A stretch of 12,499 bases of DNA, taken from the NCBI GenBank assembly GCA_937874455.1, contig CALNBE010000221.1, positions 1 to 12,499 of the forward strand, in the 5' to 3' direction. Under the pieces are notes generated by a model that did no database searches, was not told where the DNA came from, and worked only from the letters and a program-made list of their open reading frames with translations. Within the stretch, counting starts at the first letter, position 1. Every line of letters starts with the position of its first letter. The position numbers and the translations under genes are program-made. Source of the stretch: an uncultured Opitutia bacterium. Lineage in GTDB: Bacteria; Verrucomicrobiota; Verrucomicrobiia; Opitutales; UBA953. Positions 1 to 7,231 of this stretch are shown one piece after another.

Positions 1-1577
1 GGTAAACATCATCCCCAAGAAAGTCACCGACGAATGGAAGGCCAATGTCTCCTACGAATCCACCATCCAATCCGACAACCAATACGGCAACCGCTACGGC
101 ACCTCGCTCTACACTTCCGGCCCGGTCATCAAGGAAATCCTTGGCCTGACACTGCGCGGCTCCTACCTCAAGCGCGAAGCCAGCAACATTTTCTTCACCG
201 ACAAAAACGGCAACAAAGTTCCCGTTTATGGCACCTCCGCCACCGGCGAGGCCCAGGGCACCCGTGGCTACAACGCCGCCGCGGGGGAAATCTGGACCAT
301 GGGTGGGCGCCTCGACCTGCTGGCCAGCGAAGATCATAACATCTGGGCTGACATTGATTTCGGACGCCAGATTTACGACAACTCCAACAGCGGTCTCGGC
401 ACACTGGACACCGCGACCAACGCCCGCGGCTACAAAAAGGACATGGAGTTCAACCGCGACCAATACGCCATCGGTTGGGACGGCAATTTCGACAATATCG
501 GCAAGCTGAACACCAGCTTCATGTACAATTCCACCGAAACCCTAGGGCGCACCATTCCCACCGCCGCCGTGCCAACCGGAAGTACCTACGCCGGCAAGGA
601 TCGAACCTTGGAAAGCGACAGCTACGTCTTCGACGCCAAATTCCTCGCCCCGCTCGGCGATTCCCACCTGCTCACCATCGGCACCCAATACTGGTATGCC
701 GAAATGCAGGACGGCATCACCATCGACACCACCACCGGAAAAGTCCCCACCATGGACGGCCAACAATGGTCGGGCTTCGCCGAAGACGAATGGACGATAC
801 TTCCTTCGCTCACCTTGACCGCCGGCCTCCGCTACGACTACCACGATGTCGTCGGCGACAACCTCAGCCCGCGCGGTTATCTGGTCTGGAAAGCCCATGA
901 TTACTGGACCCTCAAGGGCGGCGTCTCCCAAGGCTTCAAAACTCCGGCGATCAATTCGTTTTACGACGGCGTGGTCGGCGCGGGCGGCCAGGGTACCAGC
1001 CTCACCTACGGGAATCCGGACTTGAAGCCGGAAACCACCACCTCCGGCGAAATCGGTTTCATCTTCGACAACCAGGAGGACATGGTCGTCAAGTGCCACT
1101 CAATACTACAGCGCCGACGACGCGAAGGCCTACGGCGCGGAACTCTTCGCCAAATACACTTTTCTCAACGACTGGACGGCTTCCGCCAATTACACTTGGA
1201 CCAAGAGCAAGTACAAAAGCGGAACCAAATCCGGACAGCCCTTTGAAAATGTCGCCGAACACTCCGCCAACGCCCGCCTGAGCTGGCAAGCCATGGACAA
1301 TCTCTCGCTCTGGTTTGCGAGCGAATACCGCGGCGAACGTCCCCGCGATCCGGGCAGCGATGGCTATAATCTGGGCGACTTCAAGGCCGTGCTGCTCTTC
1401 CACCTCGGTGCCAGCTACCAGCTCAACGAGCTGTTCACCATCAACGCCACGGTGTACAATCTCTTCGATAAGGACTTCGTGGACTTCCGCGAATACACCA
1501 CCGGCAAATACGTCAACGCCTACAACAACATCTACGAGCGACGCCGGCTCTGGCTTTCTGCCACGCTGAGCTTCTAA
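1..1577 (+). pseudogene. TonB-dependent receptor (CirA/FepA-like), 5' end outside window, frameshifted
   Basis: This is the outer-membrane beta-barrel of a TonB-dependent receptor of the catecholate-siderophore/colicin I receptor type, which imports iron chelates or other large ligands using TonB energy. The fragment opens at the end of the plug domain (VNIIPKKVTDEW, compare the family's GVVNIITKK). It continues with barrel motifs: LYTSGPV, FAEDEWTILPSLTLTAGLRYD, LSPRGYLVW, VSQGFKTP and NPDLKPET. The C-terminus has the typical YNLFDKDF motif and a final strand ending in Phe (LSATLSF), then TAA at 1575. The first part reads in frame 2 (positions 2 to about 1090) and the rest in frame 3 (about 1092 to 1577). 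Skipping one A at 1091/1092 joins them smoothly. Left unrepaired, frame 2 stops at 1246 and the last barrel strands are lost. The family usually has about 40 more residues at this point. It is either a real pseudogene or a sequence error; the family call is secure. Confidence 0.85.
1082..1103 (+). other. Frameshift point in the receptor gene
   Basis: Frame 2 reads good receptor sequence up to DMVV (codons 1082-1090), then turns into an Arg/Gln-rich string ending at TGA 1244-1246. Frame 3 reads good receptor sequence (SATQYYSADDAKAYGAEL) from 1092 onward. Removing one A of the AA pair at 1091-1092 gives a continuous product. A one-base insertion or a two-base loss would both explain it. Confidence 0.8.
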
Positions 1578-1592
1578 ACGCTGTTCTTCTGA

Positions 1593-1634
1593 AAAGAAAA
1601 AGCGGCCGGGAATTTCTCCGGCCGCTTTTTCTTT
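1593..1634. terminator. Bidirectional Rho-independent terminator
   Basis: Perfect 17-bp inverted repeat: the left arm 1593-1609 (AAAGAAAAAGCGGCCGG) pairs with 1618-1634 around an 8-nt loop. The GC-rich core is followed by a T-rich run on the + strand (TTTTTCTTT) and by the equivalent run on the - strand. It lies 15 nt after the receptor stop and 12 nt after the stop of the convergent SGNH gene, so it can end transcription from both sides. Confidence 0.9.
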
Positions 1635-1646
1635 GCCCCGCAAATG

Positions 1647-3404
1647 TCACTTCCCCTTGCCAAAAACTTGCACTTCGGAAGTGAACATGAACCGTTGCGG
1701 GAATTCCGCCCGGTCGGAATAATAGTTCAAATAGCTCAGCCGAACATAACGGATATCCTTTGCCGGAAACTGGAAAAACCGCTTCTCTGCCTGTCGCAGC
1801 GAAAAGGTGTAGTAACCGACTCGTTCAAATAATTTCCCATCCCTGCTAATCGAAACTTCCACCGTTTTCGTTGAACCATACTCCGGAACTCCGATCAAAA
1901 CCGCCCCAACTCTTTCCTCCCGCTCCAAATCAATCGTCACCGTTTTCGGGAAACGATCGCTCTCGTTGGTCGCAAAGACATTTGGGTTGCGGCCGGTCCA
2001 CACGCCGTCCGTCAGCCCTACATTCCATCCGTGGGAATTCGGCGCATCAGTGGTCCACTTTTTATTGGAAGCCAAATTTTCGCCCAGATCCTTCGGCATG
2101 TCCTGTTCCGCCAGCCCTTGTTGCGCGGCGGAAACCGTCCGCAACTCATAGCGATGTGCTTGGGGTTGCGCCATTTTCCTTTGCATCTGCCGCAGCACCG
2201 CCGTCGCCGTATCCAGCCCGCGGAGGGTTTCCTCCAATCCGGATGCGGGAACCTCCTCCATCTGCGCCATCGGAACCTGAACACTCCGCCAGCGAAAATT
2301 ATGCGTGTCCGTGCGCTTCCGAGTCAGCTCATAAACGCCCTGCGCCTGTCGGCGCATCGGAGTATCCATCATCGCCAGATTGATCCCATCCGCCATTTCG
2401 GCCTTGGTGAAAAGTCCGATGATCTCGCCATCAATCGACAGCGAATAAGTCTCTGCGGTCGCGCCATCCACCTTGAGCACTTGCTGGTTCAGGGTATCCA
2501 CAAAGTCGGAGGAGCTTACCGCCAGCGCGGTTTCCCGATTTCCCATGTCCACAGGCATCGGCAATGATCGGTCCAGCTGAGTCCAGGAGAAGCCTTCCTT
2601 GTCCGCCTGGAAATCACTCACCGCGGTGTTCTCCGACCGGAGGATCTTCCCCTGCGCCGCATTAATTTCCACCGCTGAGACCACCGCCGGGGCGTTCCAA
2701 GCCTTCAGCAAAGCCGCCGCCATGATCAAGTGACCCGAGGGGCCGGGGTGAATCCGGTCGCCGATAATTTTCTCCGAAAGCTTCGCGTCCGTCGCCCGGG
2801 CCTTTTTCAGCATCGCCACCACCGAGGTGTTCAAATCCGCCACCTGCTGCTGATGCGCCTTGGCGATATCCGCCACCGCCGCGCCGAAACGAATCAACAC
2901 CGCGTTGTAACCGCCTTCAAACTTGGGCTCGCGAGTAATGTCATCGTAGGGAGAGGGTTCGATCAGGGTAATCCGCACGCCGGGCTTTTTCTGCTCCAAC
3001 TTGTCCACAATGGAGTTCAGGCCGTTTTTATACGTGTTGAAAATTCCCTGATCAAACGCTCGGTAACGTCCGTCATTCATCCCCAGCATGATCGTTACCA
3101 CCGTCGGATCATAGGCAAAAACATCACGGTTCAGCCGGGCATCAATACCACCTCCGCCCCCACCCGAAACTTTGTCCCCACCCCAGCCCGAATGCGTGAA
3201 AGTAACGTCCAGCGAAGGGAAGCGGGTAACGACAAAAGTCTCGGCAAAAAGCGTATATAAACGCTGATCCGTGATGCTGTCGCCATAAAACACCACCCGG
3301 TCCCCTTCCTTCAGATAAAAGCCTCCAGCCTCCGCCGCAGACGATTTCCCCAGAGATCCGAGCAAAGCCCCAACCACCAAGCCGAGAAACAAGATTTTTT
3401 TCAT
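1647..3404 (-). CDS. Secreted SGNH/GDSL hydrolase with C-terminal discoidin-like domain
   Basis: Predicted exported esterase of the SGNH/GDSL superfamily, 585 residues from the chosen start. Residues 1-24 form a signal peptide (MKKILFLGLVVGALLG, cleaved near SSAAEA). The catalytic domain (about 28-245) shows all four blocks: FYGDSITDQ with nucleophile Ser43, HSGWGGD with the block II glycine, GMND with Asn110, and DRIHP with Asp216 and His219. Residues 443-585 resemble an F5/8 type C (discoidin) carbohydrate-binding fold: NLASNKKW, LTDG, VTIDLEREERVGAVLIG, VEVSISRDGKLFE. The middle region (about 250-440) is not recognised. SGNH enzymes of this kind often remove acetyl groups from polysaccharides; that substrate is inferred. 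Alternative in-frame starts are ATG 3431 (GAGG just upstream) and TTG 3443. ATG 3404 is preferred because the signal peptide begins there. A paralogue lies at 11758. Confidence 0.88.
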   Translation of the reverse strand: MKKILFLGLVVGALLGSLGKSSAAEAGGFYLKEGDRVVFYGDSITDQRLYTLFAETFVVTRFPSLDVTFTHSGWGGDKVSGGGGGGIDARLNRDVFAYDPTVVTIMLGMNDGRYRAFDQGIFNTYKNGLNSIVDKLEQKKPGVRITLIEPSPYDDITREPKFEGGYNAVLIRFGAAVADIAKAHQQQVADLNTSVVAMLKKARATDAKLSEKIIGDRIHPGPSGHLIMAAALLKAWNAPAVVSAVEINAAQGKILRSENTAVSDFQADKEGFSWTQLDRSLPMPVDMGNRETALAVSSSDFVDTLNQQVLKVDGATAETYSLSIDGEIIGLFTKAEMADGINLAMMDTPMRRQAQGVYELTRKRTDTHNFRWRSVQVPMAQMEEVPASGLEETLRGLDTATAVLRQMQRKMAQPQAHRYELRTVSAAQQGLAEQDMPKDLGENLASNKKWTTDAPNSHGWNVGLTDGVWTGRNPNVFATNESDRFPKTVTIDLEREERVGAVLIGVPEYGSTKTVEVSISRDGKLFERVGYYTFSLRQAEKRFFQFPAKDIRYVRLSYLNYYSDRAEFPQRFMFTSEVQVFGKGK

Positions 3405-3659
3405 AAGCCGGACGAAGGAAACAGCTGCCATTGCCTCGCTCAAGCAGATATTACCAAAATCCGTGCCATTAATTCCAGCAACAAAATCTCAAATACCTTA
3501 AATACAAAAACCTATAAAATAAACCTAAGCATTTCTGCCTTCGGAATTTCCAAGAAAAACACCCTCCCCGCATTCCCGCGCCAACGTCCCATTTCTCCGC
3601 TCCTCAATCTCATTTTTCTCCGATCCCTCCACCTCTGCGCAAAACTCCACGTTTTCCCA
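3405..3659. other. Intergenic region between SGNH gene and tRNA-Leu
   Basis: About 300 bases lie between the SGNH start and the tRNA. The part from 3450 to 3540 is AT-rich, unlike the GC-rich neighbours, and probably holds the promoter of the leftward SGNH gene. No pair of -35/-10 boxes stands out enough to name. The part from 3540 to 3659 is pyrimidine-rich on the + strand and shows no ORF, hairpin or repeat that I can support. Confidence 0.4.
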
Positions 3660-3690
3660 TTGCCAGCCTAAATCACCGCCGCCAAATAAT
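3660..3690 (+). promoter_or_regulatory. Possible sigma-70 promoter for tRNA-Leu
   Basis: TTGCCA at 3660-3665 matches the -35 consensus at 5 of 6 positions, and AATAAT at 3685-3690 matches the -10 consensus at 5 of 6. The 19-nt spacer is longer than ideal. The start of transcription would fall near 3697, a few bases before the mature tRNA, as expected for a short-leader tRNA transcript. This is a pattern match only. Confidence 0.35.
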
Positions 3691-3705
3691 TCCCCTCGTC
3701 CCTTT

Positions 3706-3791
3706 GCCTAGGTGGCGGAATGGTAGACGCTGCAGACTTAAAATCTGCTGTCCGCAAGGACGTAGGGGTTCGAGTCCCCTCCTAGGCACCA
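3706..3791 (+). tRNA. tRNA-Leu(UAA)
   Basis: Class II tRNA. The acceptor stem GCCTAGG (3706-3712) pairs with CCTAGGC (3781-3787), followed by discriminator A and an encoded CCA (3789-3791). The anticodon stem GCAGA/TCTGC (3732-3736/3744-3748) closes the loop CTTAAAA with anticodon TAA at 3739-3741, reading UUA/UUG. The long variable arm (GTCC-GCAA-GGAC) is typical of leucine tRNAs. The T arm AGGGG-TTCGAGT-CCCCT is at 3764-3780. All stems are intact, and no integrase or repeated tRNA 3' end is visible nearby. It converges on the TauE-type gene, with no clear terminator in the 54 nt between them. Confidence 0.97.
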
Positions 3792-3845
3792 ATTCATAAA
3801 ACCATAACTTATTTTCATTAAAAAAGATACCTAAAGAGGCCTCGC

Positions 3846-4619
3846 TCACACACCCAAGAGCAACCGCAAGCCCGCCAGCGCGCTCAGCCCCAACACCAGC
3901 GCCTCAAAAACACGTTGATTGATGCGCGGCAGCAGCCATCGGCCCAGCAAGGCACCAGTCAGCACCGCAGGAGCCAGCAACAGGTTGAAGGAAAAACTGC
4001 CCGTGGTAATCAATCCCAGATTCACCATGAACGGCACCTTGAAGCAGTTCAGTAGAAAGAAAAACACCGCCGCCGTGCCGATGAACTTCATTTTCGGCAT
4101 CCCCATCGCCAGCAGGTAAATCGACATCAACGGCCCTGCCGCGTTGGACACCAGGGTGGTGAATCCCGCCAGCACCCCAAGCAGCGGCGCAAACCAAATT
4201 CCCGGTAAGGCAATTTCCTCTCCGCCGACTTTCATCGAAGTCACCCGCGCCTCTTTCTCCCGCCACCGCCGCCACAACTGCATCCCCAGCAGGGCCAGCA
4301 CAATGCCCCCGATCATCACCTGAGCCTGAGCGTCAGAAATCCGCTCCATCGCCCACCAGCCCACCAGCACGCCCGCTCCGGTCCAAGGAAATAGCCGGAG
4401 CAAATGCCGCCATTGCGTGTGCCGCCAGTAGGCCGCGACCGCCACGCTGTCGGCAAAAATCAACATCGGCAAGATGAAGCCGCTTGATTCCTTTGCCGGC
4501 AAAATCGAGGCAAACACCACCACACACAGAATGCCTAAACCAGGCAACCCCGTCTTGGCCAAGCCAACCATCAGTGCCCCCGCCACCGCCAGGAGCCACT
4601 GCCCAAAGGAAAAATCCAT
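3846..4619 (-). CDS. TauE/SafE-family (DUF81) membrane permease
   Basis: Integral inner-membrane protein of 257 residues, the usual length for the TauE/SafE family, whose studied members export sulfite, sulfoacetate or related organic anions. It has about seven to eight hydrophobic segments and the two family half-repeats. The first carries GLAKTGLPGLG (about residues 19-29). The second carries GFTTLVSNAAGPLMSIYLL followed by GMPKMKFIGTAAVFF. A charged loop (WRRWREKEAR) separates the halves. The start ATG lies 9 nt after the stop of the upstream exported-protein gene. GGAG directly touches the ATG and an AGGA lies about 15 nt upstream, so translation is probably coupled to the upstream gene. 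The substrate cannot be read from the sequence: no sulfur-metabolism genes are in the window, and DUF81 proteins are functionally diverse. Confidence 0.88.
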   Translation of the reverse strand: MDFSFGQWLLAVAGALMVGLAKTGLPGLGILCVVVFASILPAKESSGFILPMLIFADSVAVAAYWRHTQWRHLLRLFPWTGAGVLVGWWAMERISDAQAQVMIGGIVLALLGMQLWRRWREKEARVTSMKVGGEEIALPGIWFAPLLGVLAGFTTLVSNAAGPLMSIYLLAMGMPKMKFIGTAAVFFFLLNCFKVPFMVNLGLITTGSFSFNLLLAPAVLTGALLGRWLLPRINQRVFEALVLGLSALAGLRLLLGV

Positions 4620-4628
4620 CTCCGATCA

Positions 4629-6653
4629 CTACTGTTCCTGCGAAACCGCCACCGGCCGCACCATGGTTTCCTCCAGCAACCGACGGCTAACCCGGTGAAT
4701 CGCCTGCCGGCAGAAATCTGAGGCCTGGTTCAAATCCTGCGCCGCCAAATACTCGGTCAGGCTGGCGGAAAGATTCCCGGCCTTCTCATATTTCTCCGCG
4801 TCAGCCAGGGTTTTTGAATAATCGGCCACCGCCGCCGATAGCGCGCCTCGGGCTGTTGCCAGATCAGGATCGCTCACTCCCAACCGGGACGCCTCCTCCA
4901 AAACATCCCAAGCCATGTAGCTGTTACCCTGTCTGTGCAGCACCTTGGCATTGACCATCCGGGCTTCGATTTCCCCCACGGCGACCATCACTTGCCGCAG
5001 CTGGTCCGCCCGCTCCTTGTCCTGCAACAGGGCCATGGCAAATTCCTCCTTGCGGTTGTATATCTCGCGATAGTTGCGGCTTTGATACAAACGGTCGAAC
5101 TCCGGCACCTTTTGCCCCAGCAAATCAGCTTGGTTCACCACCTGCTGCACAAAGTCCTTGATCGCAGGATTGGTGGGCCAGAGCAGAGTCGCCCGCTCAA
5201 TCTGCGCCTCCGCCTTCGGCATGTCGCCGACCAGCGCGGCTTGCTTCGCCGAGAGCACCGCGAGATTGCTCATCTGCATGGCATTGTTCACCCGGCTCAT
5301 CACCTGAGCCGCAGGGAAATCCTCCGCCAATGCCCGGACCCGGTTCACCGCGTCCTCCACCCCGGCCAAGTCCCGCTCGTCGCCCATCCGCTGGAGGTCG
5401 CGCAAATTCCGCCAGATTTCCAGCAACGTCTGTTTTTTCTCGTAATCGAAAAACATCACCTGCGGATCGTATTCCCCGAGGAAAAACGTCTCCTGAATGC
5501 GCTCAAACGCCCCGTAGCGGTCGCCCGAATCATAGAGCTGCGTCACCGCCTGCATGCCGGTCTCCACATCCTTGATCGCCTCCCGCGCCAACATGTCCAC
5601 CGAGTCGATGGTTGGGACAAAATCGCTGATCGGGAACATTTCCTTCAACTGCTGCTGCCCGACCTTCATATCGTGCGCGGACCCGGAAAAAATCTGCCGG
5701 TAAAAGGCGTTGGCGATGATCGCGTGCTGAAAACGGCGCTGCAGGAGAAAACTGGCGATCTGACTCTGAAACTCCAGCCGGGCCTTGAGTCCCCTCATCG
5801 ACACCTCCGCCTCGGTCTGCACAATATTCTTTTCCGTTTTTTCCAACTCCTTGCGCGCCTGGGCTTCACGTTCCGTCGCCAGCCGTTCCTCTGAGGAAAT
5901 CCCACCCGTGCTTGCGCCCGTATTGCGTCCGCCGCCACCCCGAGCATTGTTATTGCCTCCTCCATTGCGTCCGCCACCGGTGTTTCTGCTGCCGCCGCCA
6001 CTATTGCTGCCGCCGCCGCCCACTGACGACGCGCCAACACGATAATTCACAATCGTCTCCTGATAGCGCCGCAGGGTGTCCATCTGCCGCAAATCGATTT
6101 GCAAATCCTGCGACTCCGAGCGCATCCGGATGGTTTTGTCCACCAGCGATGCGATGGTCAGGCAATTTTCCGCGTCCGCCTCAAACTGTCCGGCTTCAAA
6201 CAGCAAATTCCACGCTTCCTGAAAATTGGCCTTGGCGTTGCTTTGGTTGACCACTCGTGGCGAAAGCAGCAAGTCGATCCGCCCCAAAATTTCCTCGTAC
6301 CGCCGCAAGTCCTCCTCCGGAGAAGGTGCCGCCAGATAACGTTCCAGCCGCGCCCTCATCAACCGCGAATTGCCCAAATTAAATGTCCGGCCTTTCCACT
6401 GAATGGAGCCGTTCTCCATGTCCACCGAATCACTGTTCACATCAAACAAACGGTCCACCATTCCTTCACCCGTGGTACTGCTGTAATTGCCGGAGGTGCC
6501 CATCGTCGGTGCGGGCTGCGGTGCGGGCTGCGCAGGTGCCTGACTTTGCGGACGGCCAAAGGGACTGCCGCCGCCCGGCAGCACGCCCTGCCCCCACAAC
6601 GTGGCAGTCAGCAGGAAAACGGAGGGGAAAATGACGGCCTTCGATTTGTTCAT
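4629..6653 (-). CDS. Large exported helical (TPR-like) protein, function unknown
   Basis: Unrecognised protein of 674 residues. Residues 1-22 look like a signal peptide (MNKSKAVIFPSVFLLTATLWG), followed by a Pro/Gln/Ala-rich stretch (24-50). A first helical region (about 60-205) contains a short beta-like segment (IQWKGRTFNLGNSRLMRARL). Residues 211-251 are a low-complexity Gly/Asn/Ser/Arg linker. A charged, probably coiled-coil segment follows (253-300, rich in Glu, Lys and Arg), then a long alpha-helical C-terminal half. That half has TPR-like pieces, such as AVLSAKQAALVGDMPKAEAQ (466-484) and ADAEKYEKAGNLSASLTEYL (617-636). Only two Cys are present (164, 648). No catalytic motif is visible, so a periplasmic scaffold or adaptor role is an inference. 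It sits 39 nt after the small membrane protein and 9 nt before the TauE-type gene, suggesting co-transcription. Confidence 0.82.
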   Translation of the reverse strand: MNKSKAVIFPSVFLLTATLWGQGVLPGGGSPFGRPQSQAPAQPAPQPAPTMGTSGNYSSTTGEGMVDRLFDVNSDSVDMENGSIQWKGRTFNLGNSRLMRARLERYLAAPSPEEDLRRYEEILGRIDLLLSPRVVNQSNAKANFQEAWNLLFEAGQFEADAENCLTIASLVDKTIRMRSESQDLQIDLRQMDTLRRYQETIVNYRVGASSVGGGGSNSGGGSRNTGGGRNGGGNNNARGGGGRNTGASTGGISSEERLATEREAQARKELEKTEKNIVQTEAEVSMRGLKARLEFQSQIASFLLQRRFQHAIIANAFYRQIFSGSAHDMKVGQQQLKEMFPISDFVPTIDSVDMLAREAIKDVETGMQAVTQLYDSGDRYGAFERIQETFFLGEYDPQVMFFDYEKKQTLLEIWRNLRDLQRMGDERDLAGVEDAVNRVRALAEDFPAAQVMSRVNNAMQMSNLAVLSAKQAALVGDMPKAEAQIERATLLWPTNPAIKDFVQQVVNQADLLGQKVPEFDRLYQSRNYREIYNRKEEFAMALLQDKERADQLRQVMVAVGEIEARMVNAKVLHRQGNSYMAWDVLEEASRLGVSDPDLATARGALSAAVADYSKTLADAEKYEKAGNLSASLTEYLAAQDLNQASDFCRQAIHRVSRRLLEETMVRPVAVSQEQ
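5898..6021 (-). repeat. Low-complexity Gly/Asn-coding stretch within the exported protein
   Basis: The bases coding residues 211-251 consist of short imperfect GGN/AAY codon runs, seen on the + strand as clusters of CCGCC and CCTCC. They encode glycine tracts broken by Asn, Ser and Arg. The stretch stays in frame and divides an N-terminal helical block from a coiled-coil/TPR-like block, so it reads as a flexible linker that may vary in length between strains. Confidence 0.65.
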
Positions 6654-6692
6654 GGTGATGGTCTCTCTCTGGATTGAAGGTGGCGTGCTCGG

Positions 6693-7067
6693 TTAAAACT
6701 TTTCCACTCCCTCCGCATACAGCACATCCTTGCGCATGTAGACGTGGAAACGGAAACGCTGCCCTGTCTCGAAATTTTGCCGGATACTCGCCGGGATGAA
6801 CACCGGCACCCGGCCAGGGCCGTCCAACAGTTTCACTGCCAGCACTCGGCCTTTGTCGTCCCGCTGACTCAACTGCTGCACCACCTCGCCGCGAATTTTG
6901 TATTCATTCCCCTGCAGGGTCTCCCAATTGCTCCGGTAGGTCGCGTAATCGAAATTTTTCAACTCCCCGAATTTCCCGCTGTTCCGGGCCACGATAAAAA
7001 CACCGGTCAGGATGATCCCCACCACGGGGATGATTAGCGCGTACAGCGGGGAAATTTTTTGGGCCAT
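6693..7067 (-). CDS. Small membrane-anchored protein with possible OB-fold domain
   Basis: Hypothetical protein of 124 residues. One membrane segment lies at about 8-27 (YALIIPVVGIILTGVFIV), followed by a short charged linker and a soluble domain (about 50-124). That domain alternates beta-type strands: YKIRGEVVQQLS, RVLAVKLLDG, RVPVFIPASI, QRFRFHVYMRK, VLYAEGVEKF. The pattern, with a 'G-x-V ... G-x-x-F-x-V' layout, resembles small beta-barrel OB-folds such as the CcmE type. This is fold-level inference only; no haem-binding histidine motif is seen. The start ATG 7067 puts the membrane helix at the N-terminus. An in-frame ATG at 7139 would add 24 residues (MRAGFSIAKAQL...) that look like translated leader. 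Neither start has a clear Shine-Dalgarno. The gene lies between the ABC transporter and the large exported protein, all on the - strand. Confidence 0.72.
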   Translation of the reverse strand: MAQKISPLYALIIPVVGIILTGVFIVARNSGKFGELKNFDYATYRSNWETLQGNEYKIRGEVVQQLSQRDDKGRVLAVKLLDGPGRVPVFIPASIRQNFETGQRFRFHVYMRKDVLYAEGVEKF

Positions 7068-7116
7068 AAAAATGTACGGGTAAAAGCAGAAAAGCAGAAC
7101 GGCAAGTTGTGCTTTA

Positions 7117-7162
7117 GCTATGGAAAAACCCGCACGCATTGGCAAGGGAGTTTTTTCATAGC
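7117..7162. repeat. 13-bp inverted repeat between ABC gene and small membrane protein gene
   Basis: GCTATGGAAAAAC (7117-7129) and GTTTTTTCATAGC (7150-7162) are complementary at 12 of 13 positions, with a 20-nt loop. In a + strand RNA the odd pair would be G-U. In the - strand operon RNA it would be an A-C mismatch. No U-run follows on the - strand, so it does not look like a standard terminator. The loop contains the alternative start codon of the downstream gene (7139-7137). The rest of this 164-nt gap shows no further gene. Confidence 0.5.
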
Positions 7163-7231
7163 CTGTTTCAATCTTTCTCGGGTTCGGACTATGGGAAACC
7201 GGGGCGCTTTGGCAAGGTTTCAGAAAGACCC

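Noticed and set aside
3706..3791. tRNA-Leu as an integration site for a mobile element
   Set aside because: No integrase gene, no repeated copy of the tRNA 3' end and no change in gene style are seen on either side in this window.
3836..3843. Palindrome GAGGCCTC just past the TauE-type stop as a terminator
   Set aside because: The 8-bp palindrome has no loop and no following U-run in the right direction, so it is too weak to call.
4935..5894. 319-codon + strand frame opposite the large exported protein
   Set aside because: It has the His/Leu/Arg-rich composition typical of antisense frames and no ribosome site. The - strand protein has a signal peptide and sensible domain layout.
5898..6021. 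CCGCC/CCTCC clusters as a repeat array or CRISPR-like element
   Set aside because: There is no fixed repeat unit or spacer; the pattern comes from glycine codons inside a continuous reading frame.
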